Positions 1 to 8,452 of a DNA stretch of 64,000 bases are shown in pieces. The notes under the pieces are model-generated. The model searched no databases and was not told the DNA's origin. It was given only the letters and a program-made list of their open reading frames with translations. Positions within the stretch are counted from its first letter, which is position 1. Each line of letters opens with the position of its first letter. The stretch comes from Actinomycetota bacterium. GTDB taxonomy: Bacteria > Actinomycetota > Acidimicrobiia > Acidimicrobiales > Ilumatobacteraceae. The DNA is taken from NCBI GenBank assembly GCA_963169665.1, contig CAUJET010000091.1, positions 1 to 64,000 of the forward strand, given 5' to 3'. A program made the position numbers and the translations under genes.

Positions 1-750
1 AAGGCGCTCGCCCACCGCTTCCACGCAGCGGGCGCCCGTGTGGTCGCCGCCGACCGAAACGGCGAGGGTGCGCAGCGCACCGCAGAGGAACTCGACGCCC
101 TGCGCCCCGGGAGCGCGCTCGGCGTGACAGCCGACGTGGGCACCGAGGCCGGCAACGTCGCGCTCATCGGCGCGGCCGACGACGCGTTCGGCCAGATCGA
201 CCTGTTCTTCGCCAACGCCGGCGTCGGCACGGGCACCGACCTCGACACGCCGGAGTCCGTCTGGGAGACGGCGTTCGCCGTGAACACCCATGCGCACCGC
301 TGGGCCGCCAAGCACCTCGTACCCGGCTGGGTCGCGAGGGGCGACGGCTACTTCTGCTCCACCGCGTCGGCCGCCGGTCTGTTGAGCCAGATCGGGTCGG
401 CGCCGTACTCGATGACCAAACACGCCGCCGTCGCCTTCGCCGAGTGGCTGAGCATCACCTACGGCGACCGCGGCGTGAAGGTGAGCTGTCTGTGCCCGCA
501 GGGCGTGAACACCGACATGCTCAACGGCGGTGACCTCGGTGGCGACAACCTCGGCGGCAGCGTGGTCCGCTCGGCCGGCGTGGTGCTCGAGCCCGCCGAC
601 GTGGCCGAGGTGGTGCTGCAGGCGATCACCGACGAGCGGTTCCTGATCCTCCCCCATCCGGAGGTGGCCACGTACGTGCAACGCAAGGCGACCGATGTCG
701 AGCGGTGGCTCGGCGGGATGCGCAAGCTCCAGGCCCGCATCGCCGGCTGA
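1..750 (+). CDS. SDR family oxidoreductase (5' partial)
   Basis: The reading frame is open from base 1, so the N-terminus and the usual TGxxxGxG dinucleotide-binding loop lie outside the window. What remains carries the FFANAG motif of classical short-chain dehydrogenases, an STASAAG stretch holding the expected catalytic Ser, and a YSMTK motif supplying catalytic Tyr and Lys. A CPQGVNTDM segment follows, as is common after the catalytic helix. The protein should reduce or oxidise a small hydroxyl or keto substrate with NAD(P)H in the cytoplasm; the substrate cannot be told. About 249 residues are visible, nearly the full size of the family. Confidence 0.9.
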   Translation, partial: KALAHRFHAAGARVVAADRNGEGAQRTAEELDALRPGSALGVTADVGTEAGNVALIGAADDAFGQIDLFFANAGVGTGTDLDTPESVWETAFAVNTHAHRWAAKHLVPGWVARGDGYFCSTASAAGLLSQIGSAPYSMTKHAAVAFAEWLSITYGDRGVKVSCLCPQGVNTDMLNGGDLGGDNLGGSVVRSAGVVLEPADVAEVVLQAITDERFLILPHPEVATYVQRKATDVERWLGGMRKLQARIAG

Positions 751-814
751 CCGTCGACACCCCCGACACCCCCGAACGGCCCGTGCGCACCCGCACCGAA
801 CCACTGACGACGCG

Positions 815-1081
815 ATGACCGACCCCGTCGTGCTCGAACGCCTCGGCCTCCGCAAGGGCAAGGCGATTCGCTTCCGCAGGACATCCGCGGGACGATGGGT
901 CGAAGGTCGCATGTGGGGGATCGCTCCCGATGGCAGCATCAAGCTGTACGACCCGGACGGTTCCGCGAGGAACCTGCGCCCCGACGCCGTCGAGGTGCGC
1001 CGACCCGGCAACAAAGGACGACTTCGATGGCAACTCGTGAGCGACGTCGCGGTCACGTGGGAGCAGCTCGAGCTGTTCTGA
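815..1081 (+). CDS. small hypothetical protein, 88 aa
   Basis: I do not recognise this family. The 88-residue product is basic in its first half and ends in a hydrophobic-acidic tail (TWEQLELF). A GRWVEGRMWGIAPDG stretch followed by KLYDPDGSARNL suggests a small beta-rich, SH3-like fold, but that is only inference. The ATG at 815 lies 64 bases after the SDR gene. Its 3' end overlaps the likely start of the DUF2207 gene by 55 bases (less if the internal GTG at 1057 is that gene's start), so the two may be co-translated. Codon use matches its neighbours, which supports it being real. Confidence 0.65.
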   Translation: MTDPVVLERLGLRKGKAIRFRRTSAGRWVEGRMWGIAPDGSIKLYDPDGSARNLRPDAVEVRRPGNKGRLRWQLVSDVAVTWEQLELF

Positions 1082-2877
1082 TCGGCTGCTCCGGCCTGCT
1101 GCTCGGCCTCATGGCCGGCGCACTCCTCTCGCTCGGCACCACCGCGTCACCGATCTCCGGTGCGTCATCGGTGGAGGCAGCCGACAAGTCCTTCGCCATC
1201 GATGCACTCGCCACGGTGGCCGAGCTCCGGTCCGACGGCTCGATGTTCGTCACCGAGCGGGTCACGTACCGCTACGACGGCGGCCCGTACGAGTTCGGGA
1301 TCCGCAGCTTCCAGCGCAACCGGAACCAGATCGACGACTTCACCGCGGCCGACGAACAGGGGCCGCTCGAGGTCATCGAGCCCGCCGACTCGATCAGCGG
1401 CGACTGGGAGTGGAAGCTGCGGGGGCCGACGTCCGACGCGACCGTCACCTACACGCTCACCTACCTCGTCGATCCCATCGTGATCCCGGGACTCGACGTC
1501 ACGGAGCTGAACTGGCAGTTCGTGGGCACCGATCACCCGGGCATCGGACGGGTCGACATCGACCTCCGCTTCCCCCTCGTCGTCGTGCCGTCCACACCCG
1601 AGTCACCGGACACCGACGTGAACGTGCTGCGCGGGTGGGCACACGGCCCGAGCAACGGCACGATCCGGCTCGAGGTGTCCGAGGTGATCGCATCGGTGCG
1701 CGACGTCCCCGCCGGCCAGTTCGTCGAGATCCGTGCGGTGGCCCCGTCGACCGCGTTCACGATGCTGGGCAGCGAGAATCGGCTCGCCACGATCATCGCC
1801 CAGGAACGTCGCTACCAGGACACGCGAGCCCAGCAAGCCGACGACCAACGCAACGGATGGGCCCTCAGCTCGCTGCTCGCCGCCCTCGGGGCGGTCGGCA
1901 CCGGCGTGCTCTGGCTCGTCGGCGGGCGCGAATCGACGAGCCGCGAGGTCCTCGGCGACTACTGGCGCGAGCCGCTCGACGAGCCGCCGGCCGTCGCGCT
2001 CGCCAACCTGCACCGCGGCTCGGTCGACCAGGGCCACACGGTCGCGGGCACGCTGGTCGACATGGCCCAACGCGGCTATCTGCGCATCATCGGCGAACGC
2101 GAGGAACGCTTCGGTCCCGACAAGGTCGTGCACCGATACCACTGGCTCGGCAAGCCCTTCGCCGACGACGTGCTGCCCTACGAGAAGGACCTGCTCGAGA
2201 TGGTGTTCCGGGGCGCCACCGAGACCACCTCGGAGGACGTCACGAGCTGGGCGAAGGAGAACCAGACCGAGGCCAAGCGACTGCTCGACGGCGTCACCGC
2301 CGGGGTGAAGGCCGAGTACGACCGGCGGGGCTATGCCGATCAGAGCAACCGCGCCCTCGTCGGGCTGCTCGCCGGCGTGTGCGGTGGCGTCGCCGTCGCC
2401 GGCTGGATCGTGAAGGCGACCACCGGCTACGGGCTCGGCTGGTGGGGCGTCGCACTGGCCGCCGGCCTGTTCGGCATCGGCGCCAAGCTGCTGTCGAACC
2501 GCAACCAGGCATCGGTCGAGTCGGCCGCCAAGGCGGAGGGCCTGAAGCGCTACCTGAAGGACTTCTCGCGCCTCGAGGACGCACCGGTCGGCCACCTGAT
2601 CCTGTGGGAGCGCTACCTCGTGTACGCCGTCGCGCTCGGCGTCTCGGCCGAACTGGTCCGCGGGCTCGCCCTTCGCCTGCCCCAAGTGGTCGCCGATCCG
2701 GCGTTCGGCGCCTGGTACGTCGGCACCCACGGGCGCTTCGACGGGTTCGATCAGGTGGAGACCTCGTCGGGTTCGTCCTTCGTGGCGGCGAGCACGCCGA
2801 ACAACACCGGCTCCGGCGGCGGCTTCTCCGGTGGGGGCGGCGGCGGCGGAGGTGGCGGCGGCTTCGGCGCACGCTGA
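1027..2877 (+). CDS. DUF2207 domain membrane protein
   Basis: The 616-residue product starts with a basic n-region and a hydrophobic segment (about residues 17-40) that looks like a signal peptide or anchor. A long extracytoplasmic beta-rich region follows, with the YRYDGGPYEFGIRSF pattern near its start that is typical of DUF2207. A membrane segment near residues 275-295, a cytoplasmic block, two more membrane segments near 440-485, and a second soluble block follow. It ends in a Gly/Ser-rich tail with a run of 11 glycines, a hallmark of this family. Function is unknown; such proteins sit in the envelope. The start at 1027 gives a good signal peptide; GTG at 1057 is an alternative. Confidence 0.85.
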   Translation: MATRERRRGHVGAARAVLIGCSGLLLGLMAGALLSLGTTASPISGASSVEAADKSFAIDALATVAELRSDGSMFVTERVTYRYDGGPYEFGIRSFQRNRNQIDDFTAADEQGPLEVIEPADSISGDWEWKLRGPTSDATVTYTLTYLVDPIVIPGLDVTELNWQFVGTDHPGIGRVDIDLRFPLVVVPSTPESPDTDVNVLRGWAHGPSNGTIRLEVSEVIASVRDVPAGQFVEIRAVAPSTAFTMLGSENRLATIIAQERRYQDTRAQQADDQRNGWALSSLLAALGAVGTGVLWLVGGRESTSREVLGDYWREPLDEPPAVALANLHRGSVDQGHTVAGTLVDMAQRGYLRIIGEREERFGPDKVVHRYHWLGKPFADDVLPYEKDLLEMVFRGATETTSEDVTSWAKENQTEAKRLLDGVTAGVKAEYDRRGYADQSNRALVGLLAGVCGGVAVAGWIVKATTGYGLGWWGVALAAGLFGIGAKLLSNRNQASVESAAKAEGLKRYLKDFSRLEDAPVGHLILWERYLVYAVALGVSAELVRGLALRLPQVVADPAFGAWYVGTHGRFDGFDQVETSSGSSFVAASTPNNTGSGGGFSGGGGGGGGGGGFGAR

Positions 2878-2887
2878 GTCGTCGCAG

Positions 2888-2893
2888 TACGTT
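2888..2893 (+). promoter_or_regulatory. -10 hexamer, leaderless promoter
   Basis: TACGTT ends 7 positions before the ATG at 2900, so transcription would begin at or next to the start codon. It sits in the 22-base gap after the DUF2207 stop codon. No Shine-Dalgarno sequence precedes the ATG, in keeping with a leaderless mRNA. Confidence 0.45.
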
Positions 2894-2899
2894 GCGGCC

Positions 2900-3943
2900 A
2901 TGGCCGTACGTCTCGATCCCTCCGACGAATACATGCACGAGTTGGGCCCGGAGTCCAACTTCAACGAGAGCATGTACATCAACTGCTTCGATCCCGAACA
3001 GCAGGTGGGCGGCTGGTTCCGCATCGGCAACCGCGCCAACGAGGGCTACGCCGAGATGACGGTGTGCCTGTACCTCCCACCCGCGGATGGCCAGGAAGGT
3101 CGCAGCGTCGGCTTCATGTACAAGCGGCCCGCGATCGACAACAACGACCGCTTCGACGCCGGCGGCCTCACGTGGACGATCGTCACGCCGTTCGAGGAAC
3201 TGAAGATCGACTACACCGGCAAGGTCGTGCTGCTCGACGAGCCCGAGCAGATGGCGAACCCGAAGGAGGCGTTCACCAACAACCCGTACGGCGAGTGCGA
3301 GGTGCACCTCACCTTCACCGGTCAGGGACGCCCGTCGATGTTCGGCGGCGAGCCCGACACCCCGCACGAGGCCCCCGGCGAGGAGTTCGCGAAGGGCCAC
3401 TACGAGCAACTCATCCAGGGCCACGGCACCATCCGCGTGGGCGACCGCGAGTGGGAGATCGACGGGCACGGCCTGCGCGACCACTCGTGGGGCCCGCGCT
3501 ACTGGCAGGCGCCGTGGTACTACCGCTGGCTCACTGCCAACGTCGACCGCGACTTCGGCTTCATGGCCAGCCGCGTGGCGAAGAAGGACGGCCCGGGCAC
3601 CCGCGGCGGCTTCGTGTGGGAGCAGGGCGAGATGCACTACTGCGACGACGTGAGCATCACCACCGACACCCGCGGCGAGGAGAGCTACCACGACCGGATC
3701 ACCGGCGTGTTGCGCTCCACCCGGTCGGGCAAGGAGTGGAGGTTCAAGGGTGAGGTCATGGACCTGATCCCGCTGCGCAACCGGCGCCAGGATCCCGACG
3801 GCAACTGGCTCATGACGCGCATCAGCGAGGGCATGACCAAGTGGACCGTCGAGAGTGGGCCGTACGAGGGCAAGGTCGGCTACGGCTTGAGCGAGTACCT
3901 CGACCAGATCATCGACGGCCAGCCGGTCGGTATCGCCGAATAG
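2900..3943 (+). CDS. DUF7064/DUF7065-like lipocalin-fold protein
   Basis: A 347-residue soluble protein with two beta-rich halves. Around residues 193-199 is the GLRDHSWGPR motif that marks the DUF7064 group, relatives of CrtC-type hydratases and Diels-Alderase-like lipocalin folds. The N-terminal SMYINCFDPE and GGWFRIGNR stretches also fit that group. Its role in actinobacteria is unknown; members often sit near lipid or steroid catabolism genes, and acyl-CoA ligase and DinB-like genes lie close by. The ATG at 2900 was chosen over an upstream in-frame ATG inside the DUF2207 gene because a -10 hexamer lies directly before it. Assignment of the exact family number is from memory. Confidence 0.7.
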   Translation: MAVRLDPSDEYMHELGPESNFNESMYINCFDPEQQVGGWFRIGNRANEGYAEMTVCLYLPPADGQEGRSVGFMYKRPAIDNNDRFDAGGLTWTIVTPFEELKIDYTGKVVLLDEPEQMANPKEAFTNNPYGECEVHLTFTGQGRPSMFGGEPDTPHEAPGEEFAKGHYEQLIQGHGTIRVGDREWEIDGHGLRDHSWGPRYWQAPWYYRWLTANVDRDFGFMASRVAKKDGPGTRGGFVWEQGEMHYCDDVSITTDTRGEESYHDRITGVLRSTRSGKEWRFKGEVMDLIPLRNRRQDPDGNWLMTRISEGMTKWTVESGPYEGKVGYGLSEYLDQIIDGQPVGIAE

Positions 3944-3951
3944 CTCCGTCC

Positions 3952-3980
3952 CCCGGCGCGACCAGCGTCGGTCGCCCGGG
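3952..3980. terminator. hairpin between convergent genes
   Basis: CCCGG-C-GCGACC, a 6-base loop, then GGTCGC-CCGGG form an 11-bp stem with one bulged C. It fills the gap between the DUF7064-like stop and the stop codon of the minus-strand DinB-like gene, so it could stop transcription from both sides. No T-tract is present. Confidence 0.55.
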
Positions 3981-4709
3981 TCAGGTGAGGGCGGGGTAGG
4001 CGAGGAACCTCGCCGCGACCGCCGCGTCACCGACCACGTCGATCGACGACGCCGGGCGGCGACGCCACAGCGCGAGCAGCAGATCGCTCGCCGAACCCCG
4101 CAGCGCGCAGTCACCCTTCGCGTGGGCACGCTCGATGTCGTAGGTGCCCTCGCCGTTGAGCACCACCGTCCACTCCCCCGGCACGTCGCCGCAGTGGAGG
4201 TGCACCGAACCGCCCGGCGCCACGGTGCCCTCCGCCGCCTCGTCGGCGAACCACATCAGGAACTCGTCGATGCCGTCGCTCGCGAGGTGCGGTTCGACGC
4301 CGGTGTCGAGGCCGGCCGCGGCCTCCGCATCCCACCGGTGGATCGCGGTCTCGTGCGCCATTCGACGGATGACGAACCCAGCGGTCTTGTCCGTCGACCA
4401 GGTCCAGTTGGGATGTGCGGGATCGGCCGCGGTCAGGGTCGCCACGGTGGCGCGCAGCCCGTCGCGGTACCACTCGACCAACTCGGCATCGGCTGGGCGT
4501 CCGGGCTGCTCGTACCCCTCCCACGTGTCGCGCTGCTCGGCGACGATCGTCCGCCAGAAGTGGTGCACCTCGCCGAGGTGGTACACGAGGTCGGCGAGGT
4601 CCCACCCGGGGCACCCCGGCACGGGAGCGCCGAGGTCGGCGTCGCCGCACATCTGGGCGAACACCTCGCCGTCGCGGGCGAGGGCCTGGAGGAAGTCGTG
4701 CGTCTGCAT
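3981..4709 (-). CDS. DinB/maleylpyruvate isomerase-type metal-binding protein
   Basis: The 242-residue product has the N-terminal four-helix pattern of mycothiol-dependent maleylpyruvate isomerases and relatives: a GCPGWDLADLVYHLGEVHHFW stretch near residue 35 supplies a metal-binding His, and HETAIHRWDAE near residue 125 supplies the others. The C-terminal part (about 150-242) is an SCP2-like domain common in the actinobacterial TIGR03083 group. It probably uses mycothiol or binds a metal in small-molecule detoxification. The ATG at 4709 is preceded by a GAGCAT -10-like hexamer 8 positions upstream. The gene converges on the DUF7064-like gene. Confidence 0.8.
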   Translation of the reverse strand: MQTHDFLQALARDGEVFAQMCGDADLGAPVPGCPGWDLADLVYHLGEVHHFWRTIVAEQRDTWEGYEQPGRPADAELVEWYRDGLRATVATLTAADPAHPNWTWSTDKTAGFVIRRMAHETAIHRWDAEAAAGLDTGVEPHLASDGIDEFLMWFADEAAEGTVAPGGSVHLHCGDVPGEWTVVLNGEGTYDIERAHAKGDCALRGSASDLLLALWRRRPASSIDVVGDAAVAARFLAYPALT

Positions 4710-4753
4710 GGCCGCGATGCTCGCGCATCCGCGAGCGGCGCGCCGGCGTCGGG

Positions 4754-6409
4754 TCAGGCGTTGCGGATCGCCGCCGCCGACTGCAGGCCGAGGTCGGCGA
4801 TCGCCTGCTCGCGCATCTCGACCTTGCGTACCTTGCCGGTGACGGTCATCGGGAACTCGGTGACGAACGAGACGTACCGCGGGATCTTGAAGTGGGCGAT
4901 GCGGCCCCGGCAGAAGTCGCGGATGTCGTCGGCCCCGACGGTGGCGGGGTCGACGGCATCGGCGAGTCTGACCCAGGCCATGATCTCCTCGCCGTACCGC
5001 TCGTCGGGCACGCCGATCACCTGCACGTCCGCCACCGCCGGGTGCGTGTACAGGAACTCCTCGATCTCGCGCGGGTACACGTTCTCGCCGCCGCGGATGA
5101 TCATGTCCTTGATGCGGCCGACGATGTTCACGTACCCCGCGTCGTCCATCACGGCCAGATCGCCGGTGTGCATCCAGCCGGTCGCATCGATCGACTGTGC
5201 GGTCTTCTCCGGTTCGTCCCAGTACCCGAGCATCACCGAGTACCCACGTGTGCAGAACTCGCCCGGCTCGCCGAGCGCCACGACGTCGCCCGTGCCGGGA
5301 TCGACGATCTTGATCTCCACGTGCGGCGCGGCGCGACCGACGGTGCCGCACCGACGGTCGAGGGTGTCGTCGGTGGCGGTCTGGGTGCTGACCGGCGACG
5401 TCTCCGTCATGCCGTAGGCGATGCCCACCTCTGGCATGTGCATCGTCGAGGTCACCTGCTTCATCACCTCGACCGGGCAGGGTGAACCGGCCATCAACCC
5501 GGTGCGCAAGCTCGACAGGTCGAGGCCGGCGAGCTCCGGCGTGGCGAGTGCCGACAACTCGGCGATGAACATCGTCGGGACGCCGAACAGCGAGGTGCAC
5601 CGCTCGGCCTCGAGCGCCCGAAGGGTCGCCGTCGCGTCGAACGCCGCCTCCGGGTAGACGACGCAAGCGCCATGGGTGGTGGCACCCAGGTTGCCCATCA
5701 CCATGCCGAAGCAGTGGTAGAGCGGGACGGGCACGCACACCCGGTCGAGCTCGGTGTAACGCAGCCCCTCGGCCACGAAGTAACCGTTGTTCAAGATGTT
5801 GTGGTGCGACAGCGTCGCACCCTTCGGGAAGCCCGTCGTGCCGCTCGTGTACTGGATGTTGATCGGGTCGTCGAACTGCAGGGTCGACGCACGTGCACGC
5901 AGCGCGTCGCGCTCGGCCGCCGTGCCGCCGGCACGGAGCGCATCCCACTCGTCGCTCCAGAAGAACACCGCTCGTTCGAGCGCCGGGAGATCGGCGCGCA
6001 CCGACGCCACCATGTCGACATAGTCGCTCGTCCTGAACGCCGGTGCGGCGACCAGCACGCGGCACCCGGATTGCCGGAGCGCATAGGTGAGCTCGTGGGT
6101 GCGATACGCCGGGTTGACGTTCACCAGCACGACCCCGATCTTCGCCGTCGCGTACTGCACGAGCGCCCACTCGACGTGGTTCGGCCCCCAGATGCCCACG
6201 CGATCGCCCCGTGCGAGACCGAGCCGCATCAGACCGATCGCCAGGTCGTCGACGGCCGCGTCGAACTCGCCGTAGGTGTAACGCACCCCCTGGTGAACGC
6301 TGACGAACGCGTCGCGATCCCGGTGCGCGGCCACCGTGCGTTCGAGGTTGGCGCCGATGGTCTCGCCCAACAGCGGGGTCCCCACGGCCCCATGTGCATA
6401 GCTCCCCAT
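4754..6409 (-). CDS. AMP-dependent fatty-acyl-CoA ligase
   Basis: A 551-residue ANL-superfamily adenylating enzyme. Motif A3 is [16 protein letters not shown], motif A5 is [10 protein letters not shown], and the hinge motif is [16 protein letters not shown] followed by [16 protein letters not shown]. The conserved catalytic Lys lies in the C-terminal [11 protein letters not shown]. The enzyme activates a carboxylic acid with ATP and loads it on CoA in the cytoplasm, feeding beta-oxidation or lipid synthesis. Chain-length preference cannot be told. The ATG at 6409 was chosen because TACCAT lies 7 positions upstream; the open frame continues far upstream antisense to the S9 peptidase gene, but that part has no ligase similarity. 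It is divergent from the S9 peptidase gene. Confidence 0.93.
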   Translation of the reverse strand: MGSYAHGAVGTPLLGETIGANLERTVAAHRDRDAFVSVHQGVRYTYGEFDAAVDDLAIGLMRLGLARGDRVGIWGPNHVEWALVQYATAKIGVVLVNVNPAYRTHELTYALRQSGCRVLVAAPAFRTSDYVDMVASVRADLPALERAVFFWSDEWDALRAGGTAAERDALRARASTLQFDDPINIQYTSGTTGFPKGATLSHHNILNNGYFVAEGLRYTELDRVCVPVPLYHCFGMVMGNLGATTHGACVVYPEAAFDATATLRALEAERCTSLFGVPTMFIAELSALATPELAGLDLSSLRTGLMAGSPCPVEVMKQVTSTMHMPEVGIAYGMTETSPVSTQTATDDTLDRRCGTVGRAAPHVEIKIVDPGTGDVVALGEPGEFCTRGYSVMLGYWDEPEKTAQSIDATGWMHTGDLAVMDDAGYVNIVGRIKDMIIRGGENVYPREIEEFLYTHPAVADVQVIGVPDERYGEEIMAWVRLADAVDPATVGADDIRDFCRGRIAHFKIPRYVSFVTEFPMTVTGKVRKVEMREQAIADLGLQSAAAIRNA

Positions 6410-6415
6410 GGCCGG

Positions 6416-6421
6416 ATGGTA
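6416..6421 (-). promoter_or_regulatory. -10 hexamer for acyl-CoA ligase
   Basis: On the minus strand TACCAT ends 7 positions before the ATG at 6409. It supports this start and a leaderless mRNA. Confidence 0.5.
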
Positions 6422-6440
6422 CCGCTGCCGGGGGTCGTGT

Positions 6441-6468
6441 CGATCCGGTGCCGATCCGGCGCTACGGT
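6441..6468 (+). promoter_or_regulatory. -10 hexamer and direct repeats upstream of S9 peptidase
   Basis: TACGGT (6463-6468) ends 8 positions before the ATG at 6476. Just upstream, CGATCCGG occurs twice (6441 and 6452) at an 11-base period, which would place both copies on one DNA face. The repeats sit in the 66-base divergent gap and could bind a regulator of either gene. Confidence 0.4.
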
Positions 6469-6475
6469 CGGAGAC

Positions 6476-8452
6476 ATGTCGCATCGCGAGATCGCCGAAC
6501 GGATCATCGGCAACGTCCTGCAGGCCTCCTCGCCCGCCGTCTCCCCCGACGGCCGCCAGATCGCGTTCGTCGTCACCCGCGTGGAACTCGACGACAACGC
6601 GTACCGTTCGCAGGTCTGGCTGGCCCGAACCGACGGAGGCACGCCCCACCCGATCACCTCGGGTGACGACGACGGCCAGCCGGTGTGGAGCCCCGACGGG
6701 CAGTTCCTCGCGTTCACCGCGCACCGCAGCGACAAAGAGGGCGAGACCACGCTGCACCTGCTCCCGATCGGGCTGCCCGGCGAGACACGCACCATCGCAT
6801 CGATGCCCGAGGGCATCTCCGACGTCCGCTTCAGCCCCGACGGGACGATGATCGCGTTCACCAGCCGCACCCGCCACGAGCGCTACTCGGCCAAGGACGA
6901 GCGCTGGCAGGCGCCGCGCAAGATCGACCGCTTCTTCAGCCGTCTCGACGACGTCGGATGGGTGATCGATCGGCCCAAGCACGTCTACCTCGTGCGCACC
7001 GACGGTTCGGGCGCGCCGCGCAACCTCACGCCCGGCGAGTTCCAGCACGACGGGGTGAGCTGGCTGCCCGACTCCAGCGGCGTGGTCACCTCCGCGCAGC
7101 GCCATGCGACCTGGGACCTCGACTTCGCCCAGGACCTCTACCGCGTCGGCCTCGACGGCACGGTCACCGCGCTCACCGCGCAGTCCGGGCTGTACTTCCT
7201 CCCGTCGGTCTCCCCTGCCGGCGACCGCGTCGCCTTCCTCGGCTACGACGACCCGAACGAGATGCCGCAGAACGCGCACATCGGCGTGGTCGGCATCGAC
7301 GGCGGCGTGCACACGTTCCTCAGCACCGGCCTCGACCGCACCTTCGAGACGACGGCGGGCGCCCGATCGGCGGTGTGGGAGTCGGCCGACGCCCTCCTGG
7401 CAGTCGCCGAGGACCGTGGCGAGACCCACCTGTTCCGCATCACGTCCGATGGCGGCTCGCCGCAGCGCCTCACCGAGGGTGCGATCACGGTGAAGCAGTT
7501 CGACTCGGCCGGGGGCACCACGGCAGCCACCATCGGTGCGGTCGACGGCGTGGCCGACCTGTTCGTGCTCGACGCCGACGGTCCCCGCCGGATCACCGCG
7601 TTCGCCGCCCGGTACCGCGAGGTCGTCCGGCCCCAGCGCTGGGAGCGGTTCACCGTGCCCACCACCGACGGCACCGCCGAGATCGACGCCTGGATCATCC
7701 GGCCGGTCGGCTTCGACCCCGACCGCCGCTATCCGGTGATGCTCAACGTGCACGGCGGTCCGCACACGCAGTACGGCGAGACCTACTTCGACGAGGCCCA
7801 GTTGCAGGCGGCGGCCGGATTCGTCGTGGTGATGTCGAACCCACGCGGCTCCTCGGGACGGGAACAGGCGTGGGGGCAGGCGATCATGGGTCCGAATCAC
7901 CCGACTGCGCCAGGCACCGGCTGGGGCGGCGTCGACGTCGATGACGTGCTCGCGGTGCGCGACCACGTGCTCCAGCACTTCGTGTTCTGCGACCCCGACC
8001 GCGTCGGGATGATCGGCGGCAGCTACGGCGGCTTCATGGCCACCTGGCTGGCCGGCAAGCACAGCGACAAGTTCCGGGCCATCTGCAGCGAGCGTGCCGT
8101 GAACAACATGCTCAGCGAGGAGTGGACCAGCGACATCGGGTCGATCTTCCGAACCGAGGTCGGCCCCACGCACCTCGACGACGCCCCGGCCTACGAGTCG
8201 TTCTCCCCGGTCCGCTTCGTCCGCGACATCACAGTGCCGATGCTGCTGCTCCACAGCGAGAACGACCTGCGCTGCCCGATCGGCCAGGCCGAGGAGCTGT
8301 TCATGGCGTTGCGCCTGCTCGGCAAGGACGTCACCTTCTACCGGTTCCCCGGCGAGGGGCACGAGCTCACGCGGAGCGGCTCACCCGTCCATCGGGTCCA
8401 GCGGGCCGAGATCGTCCTCGACTGGTTCAGCGAGCAGCTCGCCTCCCGCTGA
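6476..8452 (+). CDS. S9 family prolyl oligopeptidase-type peptidase
   Basis: The 658-residue product has an N-terminal beta-propeller (about 1-390) with repeated S-P-D-G blades such as [10 protein letters not shown] and SPDGQFLAF, and a C-terminal alpha/beta hydrolase domain. The catalytic triad is visible: Ser516 in GGSYGGF, Asp597 in ENDLRCP and His629 in GEGHELTR. This matches acylaminoacyl-peptidase/DPP-type enzymes that cut short peptides. No signal peptide is seen, so it is likely cytoplasmic. The start at 6476 has a -10 hexamer 8 positions upstream. The last 72 bases overlap the 3' end of the convergent helicase gene. Confidence 0.93.
   Translation: MSHREIAERIIGNVLQASSPAVSPDGRQIAFVVTRVELDDNAYRSQVWLARTDGGTPHPITSGDDDGQPVWSPDGQFLAFTAHRSDKEGETTLHLLPIGLPGETRTIASMPEGISDVRFSPDGTMIAFTSRTRHERYSAKDERWQAPRKIDRFFSRLDDVGWVIDRPKHVYLVRTDGSGAPRNLTPGEFQHDGVSWLPDSSGVVTSAQRHATWDLDFAQDLYRVGLDGTVTALTAQSGLYFLPSVSPAGDRVAFLGYDDPNEMPQNAHIGVVGIDGGVHTFLSTGLDRTFETTAGARSAVWESADALLAVAEDRGETHLFRITSDGGSPQRLTEGAITVKQFDSAGGTTAATIGAVDGVADLFVLDADGPRRITAFAARYREVVRPQRWERFTVPTTDGTAEIDAWIIRPVGFDPDRRYPVMLNVHGGPHTQYGETYFDEAQLQAAAGFVVVMSNPRGSSGREQAWGQAIMGPNHPTAPGTGWGGVDVDDVLAVRDHVLQHFVFCDPDRVGMIGGSYGGFMATWLAGKHSDKFRAICSERAVNNMLSEEWTSDIGSIFRTEVGPTHLDDAPAYESFSPVRFVRDITVPMLLLHSENDLRCPIGQAEELFMALRLLGKDVTFYRFPGEGHELTRSGSPVHRVQRAEIVLDWFSEQLASR

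Noticed and set aside
1603-3039. 478-codon minus-strand open frame under DUF2207 and DUF7064-like genes
   Set aside because: No family motifs and biased composition; the plus-strand genes explain the region.
4754-8362. Very long minus-strand open frame (1202 codons) through the S9 peptidase gene
   Set aside because: Only the part from 6409 downward resembles a known protein; the rest is the GC-driven shadow of the peptidase gene.
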